A stretch of 18,796 nt of DNA from Pseudomonas sp. PGPPP3 (GTDB taxonomy: Bacteria; Pseudomonadota; Gammaproteobacteria; Pseudomonadales; Pseudomonadaceae). The position numbers and the translations under genes are program-made. The notes beneath the pieces are model-generated. The model was not told the DNA's origin and made no database searches. It worked only from the letters and a program-made list of their open reading frames with translations. Positions 1 to 7,281 of the stretch are shown here, piece after piece. Position 1 is the first letter of the stretch. Every line of letters begins with the position of its first letter. The stretch spans positions 1 to 18,796 of the forward strand of contig NKIE01000003.1 of the NCBI GenBank assembly GCA_002256055.1, written 5' to 3'.

Positions 1-94
1 CCGTCGGTCGCAGTACTGGTCGCTCAGCAAGTCGCTAGAATCGGACCTGTTCGTCGGCCAACAGCCCCGTGAAGCACGGCGCCTGCTAGCCTGA
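1..94 (+). CDS. C-terminal tail of an unidentified gene (partial)
   Basis: A reading frame that is open from the window edge (first full codon at position 2) encodes about 30 residues and stops with TGA at 92-94. The peptide ends REARRLLA. It lies 37 bases ahead of the next gene on the same strand, which has its own ribosome binding site, so the two could share an operon. I do not recognise the family, and a 30-residue tail is too short to assign a function. The frame is supported only by its codon composition (GC-rich third positions) and its position, so it could be a chance open frame. Confidence 0.4.
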   Translation, partial: RRSQYWSLSKSLESDLFVGQQPREARRLLA

Positions 95-131
95 CCCATC
101 CGTTCCCCGCGCGCCGTATCTGGAGTCGCCC

Positions 132-1007
132 ATGCCGCAGACCCTCGCCCGCAAGGACCCCGAAAGTTTCAAAACCCTGGCCCTGCATGTGGAAGCCAGC
201 GCCCATCAGCTCAGCTACCAAGGTATCGGCCTGCCGCTGAGCTTCAGCCAGATGCAGGCCCGCCGTCGGCCGCTGCAGATTGCCGACAGCCAACACTTTG
301 CCGTAGAGCTGGCCAACCTCGGCGTGTCGGTGCGCCTGACCCTGCAACTGGAGGGCAAGGATTACTGGGTGGTGGTGCGCCAGCAACGCGAAGACCGCGG
401 CGACACCGTACTCAAGCTGATTTCTGGTTACGTACCGGCCCACGAGCTGAACCTGCCGCTGCTCACCGCGCTGCAAGAGGTCGCCGAGGAGTGCCTGGTG
501 GAAAGCGAATCCGGCTGGCTCGGCGGACGCTTCGCCCAGACCTGGCTGCCAACCCCCTACGCCGACTGCCTGGACTACGAAGACGTGCTGCACTTTGGCC
601 TGCAGGCGCAGATCGGCTCGACCCATCCGGTTTTTCGCGACAGCCTGCCCTTGCTGGAGCGGCCGCTGGCCTACGTGCACCTGCCGACAGCCTCGCTGCA
701 ACTGGTCTACAACCTGCGCCTGGAGCTACCGAGCCTGGCCCGCGATCTCAGCCTGTTTCACGCCGATGAACAACTGGAAGGCTGCGACCTGATTACCCGC
801 CTGGCACGCGAGCAGCCCGACCTGCACCTGATCGCCCTGCGCAACGGCCGCGCCACAGGTGAGCTGTTCACCTTGCAGCAAGGCCAATTGCAGGCGAGCA
901 AACCCGACAACCTGTGGCTGTCCGAAGGCTTCGCCGAGCGCGACGGCTGGCTGGTGCGTGATGAGCGCATCAGCTGGGCCGATTGGCTGAAGCGCCAAGC
1001 CGCCTAG
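132..1007 (+). CDS. Conserved protein with degenerate Nudix-like motif, function unknown
   Basis: This is a 291-residue soluble protein with no signal peptide or membrane segment. The ATG is preceded by GGAG (122-125) with six bases between, a good ribosome binding site. It resembles a conserved Pseudomonas protein that, as I recall, is sometimes labelled a metal ABC transporter ATPase. No Walker A, Walker B or ABC signature is visible, so I do not accept that name. Residues 99-123 contain a glycine, a glutamate six residues on, and then QEVAEECLV at 115-123. This resembles the Nudix box REUxEExGU, but with Gln for Arg, Leu for Gly and a two-residue offset of the upstream glutamate. A Nudix-like fold is therefore inferred only. 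The stop codon lies inside the left arm of the following terminator. No substrate can be proposed. Confidence 0.85.
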   Translation: MPQTLARKDPESFKTLALHVEASAHQLSYQGIGLPLSFSQMQARRRPLQIADSQHFAVELANLGVSVRLTLQLEGKDYWVVVRQQREDRGDTVLKLISGYVPAHELNLPLLTALQEVAEECLVESESGWLGGRFAQTWLPTPYADCLDYEDVLHFGLQAQIGSTHPVFRDSLPLLERPLAYVHLPTASLQLVYNLRLELPSLARDLSLFHADEQLEGCDLITRLAREQPDLHLIALRNGRATGELFTLQQGQLQASKPDNLWLSEGFAERDGWLVRDERISWADWLKRQAA

Positions 1008-1047
1008 AAACAAAAAGCCCCGGATAACCGGGGCTTTTTGTTTCTAG
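1004..1047. terminator. Bidirectional Rho-independent terminator
   Basis: This is a perfect inverted repeat with 20-base arms (1004-1023 and 1028-1047) around a four-base loop, ATAA. The core stem GCCCCGG/CCGGGGC is flanked by five A on the left and five T on the right, so it can terminate transcription from both strands. It lies between the convergent genes ending at 1007 (+) and 1056 (-). The left arm includes the TAG stop of the + strand gene. Confidence 0.93.
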
Positions 1048-1055
1048 CACCTGCG

Positions 1056-2210
1056 CTATTTCAGCTCGCTGGAACTCTTGCCGAGCAAACGGCGCGCAAC
1101 AATCAGCAACTGGATCTGCTGGGTGCCCTCAAAAATGTCGAGAATTTTCGAATCACGCGCCCACTTCTCCAGCAGTTCATCCTCGCCATAACCCAAGGCG
1201 CCGGTCAGCTCGACGCATTTCAGCGTCACTTCGTTGGCCACCCGTCCGGCCTTGGCCTTGGCAATTGAGGCCTCCTTTGAGTTGGGCAACTTGTTGTCGG
1301 CCATCCACGCGGCCTTCAGGGTCAGCAGGCGCGCGGCCTCCCATTCGGCTTCCAAACGATAGAGCGTGGCCTCGGCATGGCTGACGCTCAGCAGCGGTTT
1401 GGAATACTCCAACTTGCAGGTTTTCTTCAGCAACTCACGGGTGCGATCCAGCGCCGCCTTGGCCACGCCAATGGCCATGCCGGCCACCAACGGCCGAGTG
1501 TTGTCGAAAGTCTCCATGACCCCGGCAAAGCCTTTCTGCACATCAATTTCCGGATTGCCCAGCAGGTTGGCGGCCGGCACACGGCAATCGATAAAGCTGA
1601 TGGCCGCGGTATCCGACGCTTTGATGCCGAGTTTCTTCTCCAGCCGCGCCACGCTCATGCCCGGTGTGCCGTGCTCGACCACGAAGGACTTGATCGCCGC
1701 ACGCCCCAGGCCCTTGTCTAGCGTGGCCCAGACCACCACCGAGTCGGCGCGCTCGCCGGAGGTGACGAAGATCTTCTCGCCATTGAGGACGTAGTGTTCG
1801 CCGTCCTTGGTGGCGGTGGTGCGGATCGCCGCCGAGTCCGAGCCACAGCCGGGTTCGGTAATCGCCATCGCCGCCCAGCTACCCTTGAAGCGCTGCAACT
1901 GCTCTTCATTAGCCACCGCGGCGATCGCCGCATTGCCCAGGCCCTGACGCGGCATGGCCAGCAACAGGCCCACATCGCCCCAGCACAGCTCCATGACCCC
2001 AAGGAGCGCCGACAGGTTGCCGCCATTCTTGTTGCCCGCAGCCTGCTCAGCCGAGGCGCCGCGCTTGCTTGCCGAGGTCGCGCCAATCGCATCCGGCGAG
2101 CCGGCGTTCATCCCGTCCAGCAGCGCGGCGAGCAGGTCGAGCTCCTGCGGATAGGCGTGTTCGGCCTTGTCGTATTTACGCGAGATCGGCCGAAAATAAT
2201 TGGCCGCCAC
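1056..2210 (-). CDS. Acyl-CoA dehydrogenase, catalytically complete partner
   Basis: This is an FAD-dependent acyl-CoA dehydrogenase-family protein that would introduce a trans-2 double bond into an acyl-CoA thioester. It has the FAD/substrate motif ITEPGCGSDSAAIRT (117-131), YVLNGEKIFVT (140-150) and, near the C-terminus, DIFEGTQQIQ with the likely catalytic base Glu361, as in medium-chain enzymes. The N-terminal helical domain starts abruptly. The GTG at 2210 is the first standard start, but a CTG at 2222 sits five bases after AAGGGG and would add four residues (LAHQ before the GTG). The TAA of the upstream gene is in the same frame and blocks any longer start. The gene follows the other acyl-CoA dehydrogenase by 21 bases, so the two are surely co-transcribed and probably coupled. 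Substrate chain length cannot be read from the sequence. Confidence 0.9.
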   Translation of the reverse strand: MAANYFRPISRKYDKAEHAYPQELDLLAALLDGMNAGSPDAIGATSASKRGASAEQAAGNKNGGNLSALLGVMELCWGDVGLLLAMPRQGLGNAAIAAVANEEQLQRFKGSWAAMAITEPGCGSDSAAIRTTATKDGEHYVLNGEKIFVTSGERADSVVVWATLDKGLGRAAIKSFVVEHGTPGMSVARLEKKLGIKASDTAAISFIDCRVPAANLLGNPEIDVQKGFAGVMETFDNTRPLVAGMAIGVAKAALDRTRELLKKTCKLEYSKPLLSVSHAEATLYRLEAEWEAARLLTLKAAWMADNKLPNSKEASIAKAKAGRVANEVTLKCVELTGALGYGEDELLEKWARDSKILDIFEGTQQIQLLIVARRLLGKSSSELK

Positions 2211-2227
2211 CTGATGGGCCAGTCTCG

Positions 2228-2233
2228 CCCCTT
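2228..2233 (-). promoter_or_regulatory. Ribosome binding site suggesting a CTG start
   Basis: AAGGGG on the minus strand overlaps the TAA stop (2232-2234) of the upstream acyl-CoA dehydrogenase. It lies five bases before CTG (2222-2220) and 17 bases before GTG (2210-2208). The spacing favours the rare CTG start for the downstream gene. This is inferred from spacing alone. Confidence 0.45.
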
Positions 2234-3515
2234 ATAACTGCAAGCCGCCGGCCATGATCGCCACACCGCGCAAATCGCGGTACCAGCGTTCAACCGGGTG
2301 TTCTTTGGTAAAGCCGTGACCGCCGAGCAGCTGCACGGCATCGGTACCGATCTGCATGGCCTTCTCGGCGCACAGCAGACGCGCCAGATAGGCCTCGCGC
2401 TGGAACGGCAAACCCTGCTCGGCCAGCGCGCAAGCACGCCAGACCATCAAGCGCATGGCATCCAGCTCAACGGCGATGTCGGCAACGATAAAGGCCACGC
2501 CCTGGCGATGGCTGATCGGTTCACCGAAGGCCAGGCGCTCATTGCAGTAAGGGATCACGTAGTCCAGCGCCGCCTGCGCCGTGCCCACCGCCAGCGCACA
2601 CCAGGCCAGGCCCGCATGATCGAGGAAGCTCTGATAATTGAAGTGCTCGGAAGCCAGGCGATTCTCCGCTGGCACCTTGACCCCCTTGAGCAGGATGCGC
2701 GCTGTACCGCCGGCCTTCAGGCCCATGCCCGGTTCGGCACGCCGTTCCACACCAGCACTGCTAGCATCCAGCAAGAACAGCGCCGGACCTTGGCTGGTCT
2801 GCGCCGCGACGATCAACTGGCTGGCCTCCAGGCCACGCAGGATCAGGCATTTCTCACCGCTCAACACATAGTTGGAGCCCTTGCGTTTGGCCTTAGTACG
2901 TAGCTGTTGCGGATCGAACAGAGGTGTCGGCTCGCTGACCGCAATCGCGATCAGCGGCGCAGCCTGCTCGCCGACGAAGGCTGGCAACCAACGCGCCTGC
3001 TGCTCGGCGCTGGCCCAGCGACGAATGCAGTTGGCCGCCGACAACGGCACCAGCAAGGCCGCTGCCAGGGACAAATCGCCCTTGCCCAGCGCCTCAGCAA
3101 TTAAGGCATTGGTCAAGGTGGTGCGCTCGCCGGCCATGCCGCCATGCTGCTCGCCGACGCCGTAAAAGGTCAGCCCCAGCTCCTGCGCCTGATTGAGCAA
3201 CCCGGCCGGCACCATCGCCGCCGCATCGGCATCGTGGGCCGCTGGGCGCAGCACTTCACTGGCGAAACCGTCGAGCATTTCCACCAGCATCTGCTGCTCG
3301 TCCGACAACGACAGGTCGAACAGCGCATCCGGGTCGAGTGGCCGCGGGCCACGGGCGGTTTTTGCCGCGCGCTCGGCAGCCAAGCGGAAGCTGGCGCGAC
3401 TGCCGCGATAGATCTGTTTTTCGAAAGTTTTGCGCAGTTTTAGCCGGTCCGGCCAATGGGCCTGGGCCAGCCGATTGAGCACGCTCAGGGCCTGGCCTTG
3501 TACGTCGAATTTCAT
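2232..3515 (-). CDS. Acyl-CoA dehydrogenase-family protein, probably non-catalytic partner
   Basis: This 427-residue protein has the acyl-CoA dehydrogenase fold. Supporting motifs are the middle-domain segment YVLSGEKCLI (216-225), ALAVGTAQAALDYVIPYC (307-324) and QLLGGHGFTKEHPVER (395-410). Three standard sites are altered. The TEPGxGSD loop reads SEPTPLFD (194-201). The C-terminal YEGT position reads MAGG, with Ala422 in place of glutamate. The alternative isovaleryl-CoA-type glutamate position aligns to Ala301. The chain also stops just after that point and so lacks the usual last helix. I infer a non-catalytic or substrate-binding subunit that pairs with the downstream protein, as in the heteromeric (alpha2beta2) acyl-CoA dehydrogenases known from actinobacterial sterol degradation. 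The ATG at 3515 has only a weak ribosome binding site. An in-frame stop upstream rules out a much longer start. Confidence 0.88.
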   Translation of the reverse strand: MKFDVQGQALSVLNRLAQAHWPDRLKLRKTFEKQIYRGSRASFRLAAERAAKTARGPRPLDPDALFDLSLSDEQQMLVEMLDGFASEVLRPAAHDADAAAMVPAGLLNQAQELGLTFYGVGEQHGGMAGERTTLTNALIAEALGKGDLSLAAALLVPLSAANCIRRWASAEQQARWLPAFVGEQAAPLIAIAVSEPTPLFDPQQLRTKAKRKGSNYVLSGEKCLILRGLEASQLIVAAQTSQGPALFLLDASSAGVERRAEPGMGLKAGGTARILLKGVKVPAENRLASEHFNYQSFLDHAGLAWCALAVGTAQAALDYVIPYCNERLAFGEPISHRQGVAFIVADIAVELDAMRLMVWRACALAEQGLPFQREAYLARLLCAEKAMQIGTDAVQLLGGHGFTKEHPVERWYRDLRGVAIMAGGLQL

Positions 3516-3697
3516 GGGCAGCAGCTCAACGAGATGGAGGTGCTGCGATCATGCACCGCCCTCCCCGACCCGCCTATGACCAACTCGCCGGCCCGTTACG
3601 GCAAGTCAGTCAGTGCCAAGCCATTCATTCGTAGAGATCATTTACGCAAGCCCATACAATTGCCGCGCCTCTTCAACATCACGGATGATCACGCCCA
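3516..3697. promoter_or_regulatory. Intergenic region between divergent genes
   Basis: These 182 bases separate the minus-strand acyl-CoA dehydrogenase gene from the + strand ligase gene and must hold promoters for both. I see no convincing -35/-10 pair. The best -10-like string is TACAAT in the right-hand part, with no good -35 at 17 bases. No operator palindrome stands out. Confidence 0.4.
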
Positions 3698-5056
3698 ATG
3701 TCACAACCTCCAAGCCGCCTTGAACGCACCTTGCTCGCGTTTATCCTGCTGACGCTGATATGGCTGCCACTACCGCTGGGCAGCAACCGCGACTGGGCGG
3801 CCGGCTTGTTGTTATTGCTGATTGGCGTGGCCTCCAGCACCTGGGCACTGAGCCAGTTGCGCGCAGGCGTGGCCTATCGCAGCCAGGCCAAAACCCTCCA
3901 GGCCGGCCTGCCAATGCTGGCCCTGCTGCTGCTCTGCCAACTGTGGGTTGCCATACAGTGGTTAAGCGGCCTGAGCATGGACAACAGCGCCACCTTTGAA
4001 CAACTGATGCTTGGCCTGGCGTACAGCCTGCTGTTTGTGATGATCATCAGCCTGTTTCACACCCGCAAGCGCCTGAGCATCCTGCTCGCCACTCTGGTGT
4101 TCAGCGGCACCCTACAAGCGTTTTGGGGCGCATTGATGACCCTCTCTGGCGTTGAGTGGCTGCTAACCGAGCCCAAAACCACCTACCTGGGCGACGCCAC
4201 CGGCACCTTTATCAATCGTAACCATCTGGCCGGCTATCTGGAGATGACCCTGGCGTGCGGCATCGGCCTGCTGCTGGCCCTGCGCGACAACCGGCCGTTT
4301 CGCTGGCGCAACGTGCTGGAGTTATTGATGGGCCCCAAAGCGCGCCTGCGCCTGGCCTTGGTGGTGATGGTAATCGCCCTGGTGATGACCCACTCGCGCA
4401 TGGGCAATACCGCCTTCTTCACCAGCCTGCTGCTGGTCGGCGGCCTGTTTGTGCTGATGGAGAAAGAACACCGCCTGCGCAACAGCCTGATCCTGACCAG
4501 CATCATCGTTATCGACATGCTGGTGATCAGCCAATACTTCGGCCTGGAAAAACTCAAAGACCGCCTGATCAATACCCGCCTGCACGATGTGGTGGTTAAT
4601 GGCGAAGTGGTGCAGCAAGCCAACGAGGTGCGCGATGACGTTTTCGGCTACGCCATACCACTACTCATGGAACGCCCACTGACCGGCCAGGGTGCAGGCA
4701 GCTTTGAAGCCGTATTCCCACAGTACCCAGGGCAAGACATACGCCTGAACTTCGACCACGCCCACAACGACTACATTCAGTTCGCCATTGAATTTGGCCT
4801 GCTCGGCAGCCTCCCTCTGGCGGCTTTCGTCTTACTGGCCCTATGGCATGCACTCAAGGCGCTATGGCGACGCGAATCGGTTTACCGCAGCGGTGTTGGC
4901 TTTGGCGCCGCCATGGGCATCAGCGCACTGCTAATCCACTCCAGTACCGACTTCAACCTACAAATCCCGGCCAACGCCGCCACCCTGGTGGTGCTCTGTG
5001 CCATTGCTGTGCTGGCTGGCAGCCACAGCAAAATGCGCAACCACACACAGGCATAG
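3698..5056 (+). CDS. O-antigen ligase/polymerase-type membrane protein
   Basis: This 452-residue integral inner-membrane protein has about ten to twelve hydrophobic segments and belongs to the WaaL/Wzy_C (O-antigen ligase) superfamily. Visible family marks are LPLPLGSN near the start of the second half of helix 1 (24-30), TGTFINRNHLAGY (168-180), the THSRMGN loop (231-237) with a conserved arginine, and a periplasmic loop ending HAHNDYIQFAIEFGLLG (354-370). Family members transfer undecaprenyl-linked glycans to an acceptor or polymerise them. It sits on the opposite strand at the edge of the polysaccharide locus, convergent with the vanZ-like gene, and has its own upstream region. It may ligate the polymer, polymerise a second glycan or serve LPS. 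The sequence does not decide. The ATG start has only a weak upstream GGAT. Confidence 0.87.
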   Translation: MSQPPSRLERTLLAFILLTLIWLPLPLGSNRDWAAGLLLLLIGVASSTWALSQLRAGVAYRSQAKTLQAGLPMLALLLLCQLWVAIQWLSGLSMDNSATFEQLMLGLAYSLLFVMIISLFHTRKRLSILLATLVFSGTLQAFWGALMTLSGVEWLLTEPKTTYLGDATGTFINRNHLAGYLEMTLACGIGLLLALRDNRPFRWRNVLELLMGPKARLRLALVVMVIALVMTHSRMGNTAFFTSLLLVGGLFVLMEKEHRLRNSLILTSIIVIDMLVISQYFGLEKLKDRLINTRLHDVVVNGEVVQQANEVRDDVFGYAIPLLMERPLTGQGAGSFEAVFPQYPGQDIRLNFDHAHNDYIQFAIEFGLLGSLPLAAFVLLALWHALKALWRRESVYRSGVGFGAAMGISALLIHSSTDFNLQIPANAATLVVLCAIAVLAGSHSKMRNHTQA

Positions 5057-5101
5057 ACAGGGGGCCGCTAACTCGCAAGGCACAGGCGGCGGTAACCCAG
5101 A

Positions 5102-5458
5102 TTAGCGGCTGCGACGCCAGCGCCGCCAAACGCTGAGCACCAGGCAAAGTAGCCCCCACGCCAGCAAGGCCAGCAGCACACCCGCCAAGTTGGCTAGCAT
5201 GTCCTCATGGCTGTACTGACGAACCGGCTGCCAGCGATGCTGAAGCCACTCGGCCAGTGGCGCTAACGCCAACAACACTGACCACAACCACCAGCCCGCC
5301 GCACGACTAAACGCCAGACGCGCACTCAGTGCCAAGCCAGCAAATGCCAGCAGGTGCAAAAACTTATCGGAATTGACAAAAAACTCAGGCGGGGACTCAG
5401 GGCGAAACAGCCCATAGCCGAGCATGGCGCAACAGACTAGAAACACTAAAAGCCGCAT
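5102..5458 (-). CDS. VanZ-like family membrane protein
   Basis: This small inner-membrane protein of 118 residues has about four transmembrane segments and a basic C-terminus. The VanZ-like pattern is visible: DKFLHLLAF (31-39) after helix 1, a glutamate in EWLQ (70-73), and SHEDMLANLAG (83-93) before the last helix. VanZ confers low-level teicoplanin resistance in enterococci, but most family members, especially those next to exopolysaccharide genes, have no assigned role. GAGG lies five bases before the ATG. It is the last minus-strand gene of the locus and runs convergently to the ligase-type gene, with 45 bases between their ends. It probably shares the transcript of the zinc-finger gene 65 bases upstream. 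Confidence 0.85.
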   Translation of the reverse strand: MRLLVFLVCCAMLGYGLFRPESPPEFFVNSDKFLHLLAFAGLALSARLAFSRAAGWWLWSVLLALAPLAEWLQHRWQPVRQYSHEDMLANLAGVLLALLAWGLLCLVLSVWRRWRRSR

Positions 5459-5523
5459 ATGCGCCTCAGACCATCAATATGACGCGCGCATTCGCGCCTA
5501 GCCAAACCAGCGTAGCGACTGAC

Positions 5524-5736
5524 TTAACCTACAACGGCGCCATCTACCTGCCGAACAAACGCCTGCATAGCCGCAGCCACACGCTCGGCCTCCCTCTCAT
5601 GCAACACCGCCTCGCTGCACGCATTGCAAAAAGCCCCACTCACCGCCGCAATCACCGTGCGCTGACCGCGATAGGCATACGACATATCACGGGACTCCAC
5701 CTGCACACCCTGTGCACCACAGCTTGGGCACTGCAT
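5524..5736 (-). CDS. Orphan MqsA/YgiT-type zinc-finger protein
   Basis: This 70-residue protein matches only the N-terminal zinc-binding domain of the MqsA (YgiT) antitoxin. It has CPSC (Cys3, Cys6) and CNAC (Cys37, Cys40), with the family-like middle RDMSYAYRGQ and a tail resembling MQAFVRQVD. In full-length MqsA a helix-turn-helix follows. Here TAA follows directly, and the next 65 bases do not encode one in another frame. No MqsR-type toxin lies upstream, where manC is the neighbour. I place the start at the ATG at 5736, eight bases after AAGGAG. A GTG at 5745 overlaps that ribosome binding site and is unlikely. It may be a stand-alone zinc protein, a remnant of a toxin-antitoxin pair, or a regulator acting through a partner. 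Its function is unknown. Confidence 0.8.
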   Translation of the reverse strand: MQCPSCGAQGVQVESRDMSYAYRGQRTVIAAVSGAFCNACSEAVLHEREAERVAAAMQAFVRQVDGAVVG

Positions 5737-5744
5737 CGATAACA

Positions 5745-5750
5745 CTCCTT
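5745..5750 (-). promoter_or_regulatory. Ribosome binding site of the zinc-finger gene
   Basis: AAGGAG on the minus strand lies eight bases ahead of ATG 5736-5734. It fixes that start in preference to the GTG at 5745, which overlaps it. Confidence 0.7.
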
Positions 5751-5829
5751 GTTAAGTTCACCCATTCAAGAGCGCGTTAGTCACACACGAAGATCAAACA
5801 GCGCCGCTGGTGACTGGAGAAAAACAGAT

Positions 5830-7239
5830 TCAAACCCGACCATAGTTATCCGCAAAACGCACAATATCGTCCTCGCCCAAATACGAACCCGACTGCACTT
5901 CAATCAACTCCAGCGGGATAACCCCAGGGTTCTCCAGCGAATGCACTTGGCCAATAGGGATGTAGGTCGATTGGTTCTCGGTAACCAAAAAGGTCGTTTC
6001 GCCATTGGTGACCTTGGCGGTACCGCTGACCACAATCCAATGCTCGGCGCGGTGGTGATGCATTTGCAGCGACAACTTGGCGCCAGGCTTAACGGTGATG
6101 CGCTTAACCTGATAACGGTGACCATTGTCGATGGCGTCGTACACGCCCCACGGGCGATACACCTCGCGGTTATTCAAGTGCTCGCTGCGCCCAGCAGCCT
6201 TTAAGCGCTCGACGATTTTTTTCACATCTTGCACTTGGTCTTTATGAGCGACCAGCACCGCATCTTTAGTCTCGACAATCACCAAATCGCTCACGCCCAG
6301 CGTGGCCACCAACCGATTGCTGGCATGCACATAGGTGTTGTGCGATTGCTGATCCAGCACATCGCCCTTGAACACATTGCCCTGCGCATCTTTGTCGCTA
6401 ACGTCCCACAGCGCCGACCATGAACCGATATCGCTCCAACCCGCATCCAACGGCACCATCACCGCTGCGTCAGTCTTCTCCATCACGGCATAATCAATCG
6501 ACTCATCCGGGCACGCGGCAAAGGCTGCTGCGTCGACACGGGTAAAGTGCATATCTTGCGTGCCACCAGCCAACGCCGTGCGACAAGCCGCGAGAATGTC
6601 CGGGCGGAACAGCTCTAATTCGGCTAGATAACGGCTAGCGCGGAACATAAACATACCGCTGTTCCACAAGTAGCTACCACTGCCCAAATACGCCTGCGCG
6701 GTTACCAAATCGGGCTTCTCGACAAAGCGACTCACGGCATAACCACCGCCACCAACAGCCGCGCCCTGCTCGATATAGCCATAACCGGTTTCAGCGTGCG
6801 TAGGCACAATGCCAAAGGTCACCAACTTACCGGCCTGCGCCAATGGCAAGGCACTGAGGATGCTGGCTTGAAAGGCCGCCACATCGGCAATCAAATGATC
6901 CGCCGCAAGCACCAACAACACTGGGTCCGACCCATCAGCCACCGCCTGCAAAGCCGCCAAGGCCACCGCTGGCGCCGTGTTACGACCAACCGGCTCGAGC
7001 AAAATACTGGCTTGCTCCATGCCCAACAAACGCAACTGCTCGGCCGCCAAAAAGCGATGCTGCTCATTACAAATCAACCGCGGCAAGCCAATATCCAATC
7101 CCGCTAAACGCTGAATGGTGGCCTGCAACATCGACAGGTCAGCATCCGCTAACGGCAGAAACTGCTTAGGGTTGAGCTGACGAGACAGCGGCCACAAGCG
7201 CGAGCCAGAACCACCGGCCATGACAATAGGAATAATCAT
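5830..7239 (-). CDS. manC: Mannose-1-phosphate guanylyltransferase / mannose-6-phosphate isomerase
   Basis: This bifunctional cytoplasmic enzyme of 469 residues isomerises fructose-6-phosphate to mannose-6-phosphate and joins GTP to mannose-1-phosphate to give GDP-mannose. The nucleotidyltransferase domain opens with the signature [12 protein letters not shown] (9-20) and carries FVEKPD (172-177). The C-terminal cupin isomerase domain has [10 protein letters not shown] (392-401) and a second histidine in QVHSLENPG. The length is typical for the AlgA/WbpW/PslB/ManC type II enzymes. Its product feeds gmd and fcl in the same gene run. It starts 42 bases after galE with a poor ribosome binding site. 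The phosphomannomutase needed between its two reactions is not in the window, and in Pseudomonas AlgC usually supplies it. Several paralogues exist in this genus, so the symbol rests on context. Confidence 0.95.
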   Translation of the reverse strand: MIIPIVMAGGSGSRLWPLSRQLNPKQFLPLADADLSMLQATIQRLAGLDIGLPRLICNEQHRFLAAEQLRLLGMEQASILLEPVGRNTAPAVALAALQAVADGSDPVLLVLAADHLIADVAAFQASILSALPLAQAGKLVTFGIVPTHAETGYGYIEQGAAVGGGGYAVSRFVEKPDLVTAQAYLGSGSYLWNSGMFMFRASRYLAELELFRPDILAACRTALAGGTQDMHFTRVDAAAFAACPDESIDYAVMEKTDAAVMVPLDAGWSDIGSWSALWDVSDKDAQGNVFKGDVLDQQSHNTYVHASNRLVATLGVSDLVIVETKDAVLVAHKDQVQDVKKIVERLKAAGRSEHLNNREVYRPWGVYDAIDNGHRYQVKRITVKPGAKLSLQMHHHRAEHWIVVSGTAKVTNGETTFLVTENQSTYIPIGQVHSLENPGVIPLELIEVQSGSYLGEDDIVRFADNYGRV

Positions 7240-7281
7240 TCAAACACCGTATACAGAGCGCTGCTGAGTCCGCAGCGTAAA

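Noticed and set aside
24..701. Long minus-strand open frame of about 225 codons opposite the Nudix-like gene
   Set aside because: It lies fully antisense to a well-supported gene with a good ribosome binding site. Its protein is rich in Gln, Arg and Gly without recognisable motifs, as expected for a GC-rich shadow frame.
1366..1794. Plus-strand open frames opposite the acyl-CoA dehydrogenase genes
   Set aside because: They are antisense to conserved, motif-bearing coding sequence and show no domain or ribosome binding site of their own.
5085..5096. String resembling the ops element (GGCGGTA...)
   Set aside because: It reads GGCGGTAAC on the plus strand after the ligase gene, not in a leader of the polysaccharide operon, and lacks the rest of the JUMPstart sequence.
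5064..5109. Inverted repeat GCCGCTAA / TTAGCGGC between the convergent ligase and vanZ-like genes
   Set aside because: Only eight base pairs with a loop of about 30 bases and no T run. Too weak to call a terminator.
5484..5497. Small hairpin GCGCG-CATT-CGCGC between the zinc-finger and vanZ-like genes
   Set aside because: A five-base stem in GC-rich DNA with no T tract can arise by chance.
5737..5829. Possible MqsR-type toxin upstream of the zinc-finger gene
   Set aside because: Only 93 bases separate the zinc-finger start from the manC stop. No toxin-sized frame fits and no toxin motif is present.
7259..7277. Hairpin CGCTGC/GCAGCG between galE and manC
   Set aside because: A six-base stem and seven-base loop without a U run. 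It does not meet the pattern of a terminator and has no other support.
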